The notes beneath the pieces are model-generated. The model did no database searches. It worked only from the letters and a program-made list of their open reading frames with translations, and was not told the origin of the DNA. Of a stretch of 64,000 nucleotides of DNA, positions 63,419-64,000 are shown piece by piece. This DNA comes from an uncultured Bacteroidales bacterium. GTDB taxonomy: Bacteria; Bacteroidota; Bacteroidia; Bacteroidales; UBA932. Position 1 is the stretch's first letter. Every line of letters starts with the position of its first letter. The stretch lies in assembly GCA_944322585.1 (NCBI GenBank), contig CALUPB010000007.1, positions 62,001-126,000 on the forward strand, read 5' to 3'. A program made the translations under genes and the position numbers.

Positions 63419-64000
63419 ATGAAAGATTTTGTAAAAATGACATTGGCGGCAATCCTCGGCTGCCTGATCGTAGGGGCGGTCATGACATTCATAATGTTAG
63501 GGATAATAGGCTCGATAGCGGCCCTGGGGAACACCCAGCCCGTGCTGCCGAGAGAAGGTATCCTCACCATAGACATGTCGAAGATTACCCTTGACGAACA
63601 GACTGTCCCTACAGACATAACGGGTGTCTTCGAAGGGCAGACAAGGACTTCCATGGGAATATGGACAGCTGTCCGCGCCATACAGGCAGCCGCACTCGAC
63701 CCTTCCGTCAAATTCATCTACCTCAAGCCTGACGGAACGGCCGGAGAAATGGGATGCATAGAGGAGCTGCGCACCTCGCTCGAAAGGTTCCGTACCAGCG
63801 GGAAAGCCGTCATATCATATATCGAGACACCTTCAAACGCCTCATATTACCTCGCATCGGTGTCAGACAGAATATTCATGTCGGACTATGACGGAGGGAT
63901 GAACATGATTACCGGCTTCTCGAGTCAGATGATGTTCCTGAAGGATATTCTCGACAAACTCGGGGTAAATGTCCAGCTCATCCGCCACGGGAAATACAAG
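63419..64000 (+). CDS. sppA: Signal peptide peptidase SppA, truncated by the window end
   Basis: The first 194 residues are present. An N-terminal membrane anchor (about 7-34, LAAILGCLIVGAVMTFIM) is followed by GILTIDMSKITL, a typical SppA start of the periplasmic domain, IQAAALDPSVKFIYLKPDG, the region SGKAVISYIETPSNASYYLAS, and DILDKLGVNVQLIRHGKYK. The last lysine region corresponds to the catalytic Lys of the Ser-Lys protease. SppA degrades cleaved signal peptides in the membrane. The catalytic serine half lies outside the window. Confidence 0.93.
   Translation, partial: MKDFVKMTLAAILGCLIVGAVMTFIMLGIIGSIAALGNTQPVLPREGILTIDMSKITLDEQTVPTDITGVFEGQTRTSMGIWTAVRAIQAAALDPSVKFIYLKPDGTAGEMGCIEELRTSLERFRTSGKAVISYIETPSNASYYLASVSDRIFMSDYDGGMNMITGFSSQMMFLKDILDKLGVNVQLIRHGKYK

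Overview
The window is chromosomal DNA from a member of the Bacteroidales (Bacteroidota) with a GC content near 50 percent. The evidence is a SusC/SusD polysaccharide-utilisation locus, Bacteroidota-type promoters (TTTG, 19-21 bp, TAnnTTTG) in front of many genes, DUF4954, DUF4988 and DUF5017 proteins, an ATP-dependent PEP carboxykinase and a Bacteroidota-type PurC. I cannot name the genus from sequence alone. About 45 protein genes, one tRNA and three broken genes are supported.

Positions 1-1704 are the scar of an integrated element. They hold a toxin-antitoxin pair whose YafQ-like toxin is frameshifted, a tyrosine recombinase reduced to its two ends, and the tRNA-Gly(CCC) that probably served as target. 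Positions 2078-9485 hold two convergent AraC regulators and a four-gene RND efflux operon (MFP, RND pump, outer-membrane factor, AraC). Positions 9761-22512 are mostly housekeeping: a DUF4234 membrane protein, a shortened metallophosphoesterase, an FAD oxidoreductase, tsaD, tamB, a frameshifted RsmI-like methyltransferase, folB, mtaB and a metallo-beta-lactamase-fold hydrolase.

Positions 22519-35507 are a polysaccharide-utilisation locus. One arm (SusC, SusD, DUF5017 lipoprotein, heparinase II/III-like lyase) and the opposite arm (two DUF4988 lipoproteins with beta-helix regions) diverge from a promoter region that contains a nine-C homopolymer exactly where one -33 box should be. recQ and pckA follow. 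Positions 39288-43474 form a TPR protein, WalJ-like hydrolase and BAHD-type acyltransferase operon; the last is unexpected in a gut-type Bacteroidales genome. Positions 43569-50744 carry an M28-like protein without key active-site residues, then an ABC exporter, CBM9-like, VanZ-like and amidase/golvesin operon, probably envelope related.

Positions 50741-53822 contain a translesion polymerase cassette: umuC, a umuD that seems to be encoded already in the UmuD-prime form and has lost its catalytic serine, and a divergent GNAT/Mom-like protein. Then come purC, a lipoprotein, a DUF4954 protein preceded by a 29-residue membrane peptide, and an operon joining a TonB receptor and a heavy-metal-binding protein to a NfnAB-type electron-bifurcating transhydrogenase. 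The window ends inside sppA.

The most interesting items are the BAHD acyltransferase, the pre-processed UmuD, the homopolymer in the PUL promoter, several enzymes that seem to have lost catalytic residues, and low-complexity inserts in at least four unrelated proteins.
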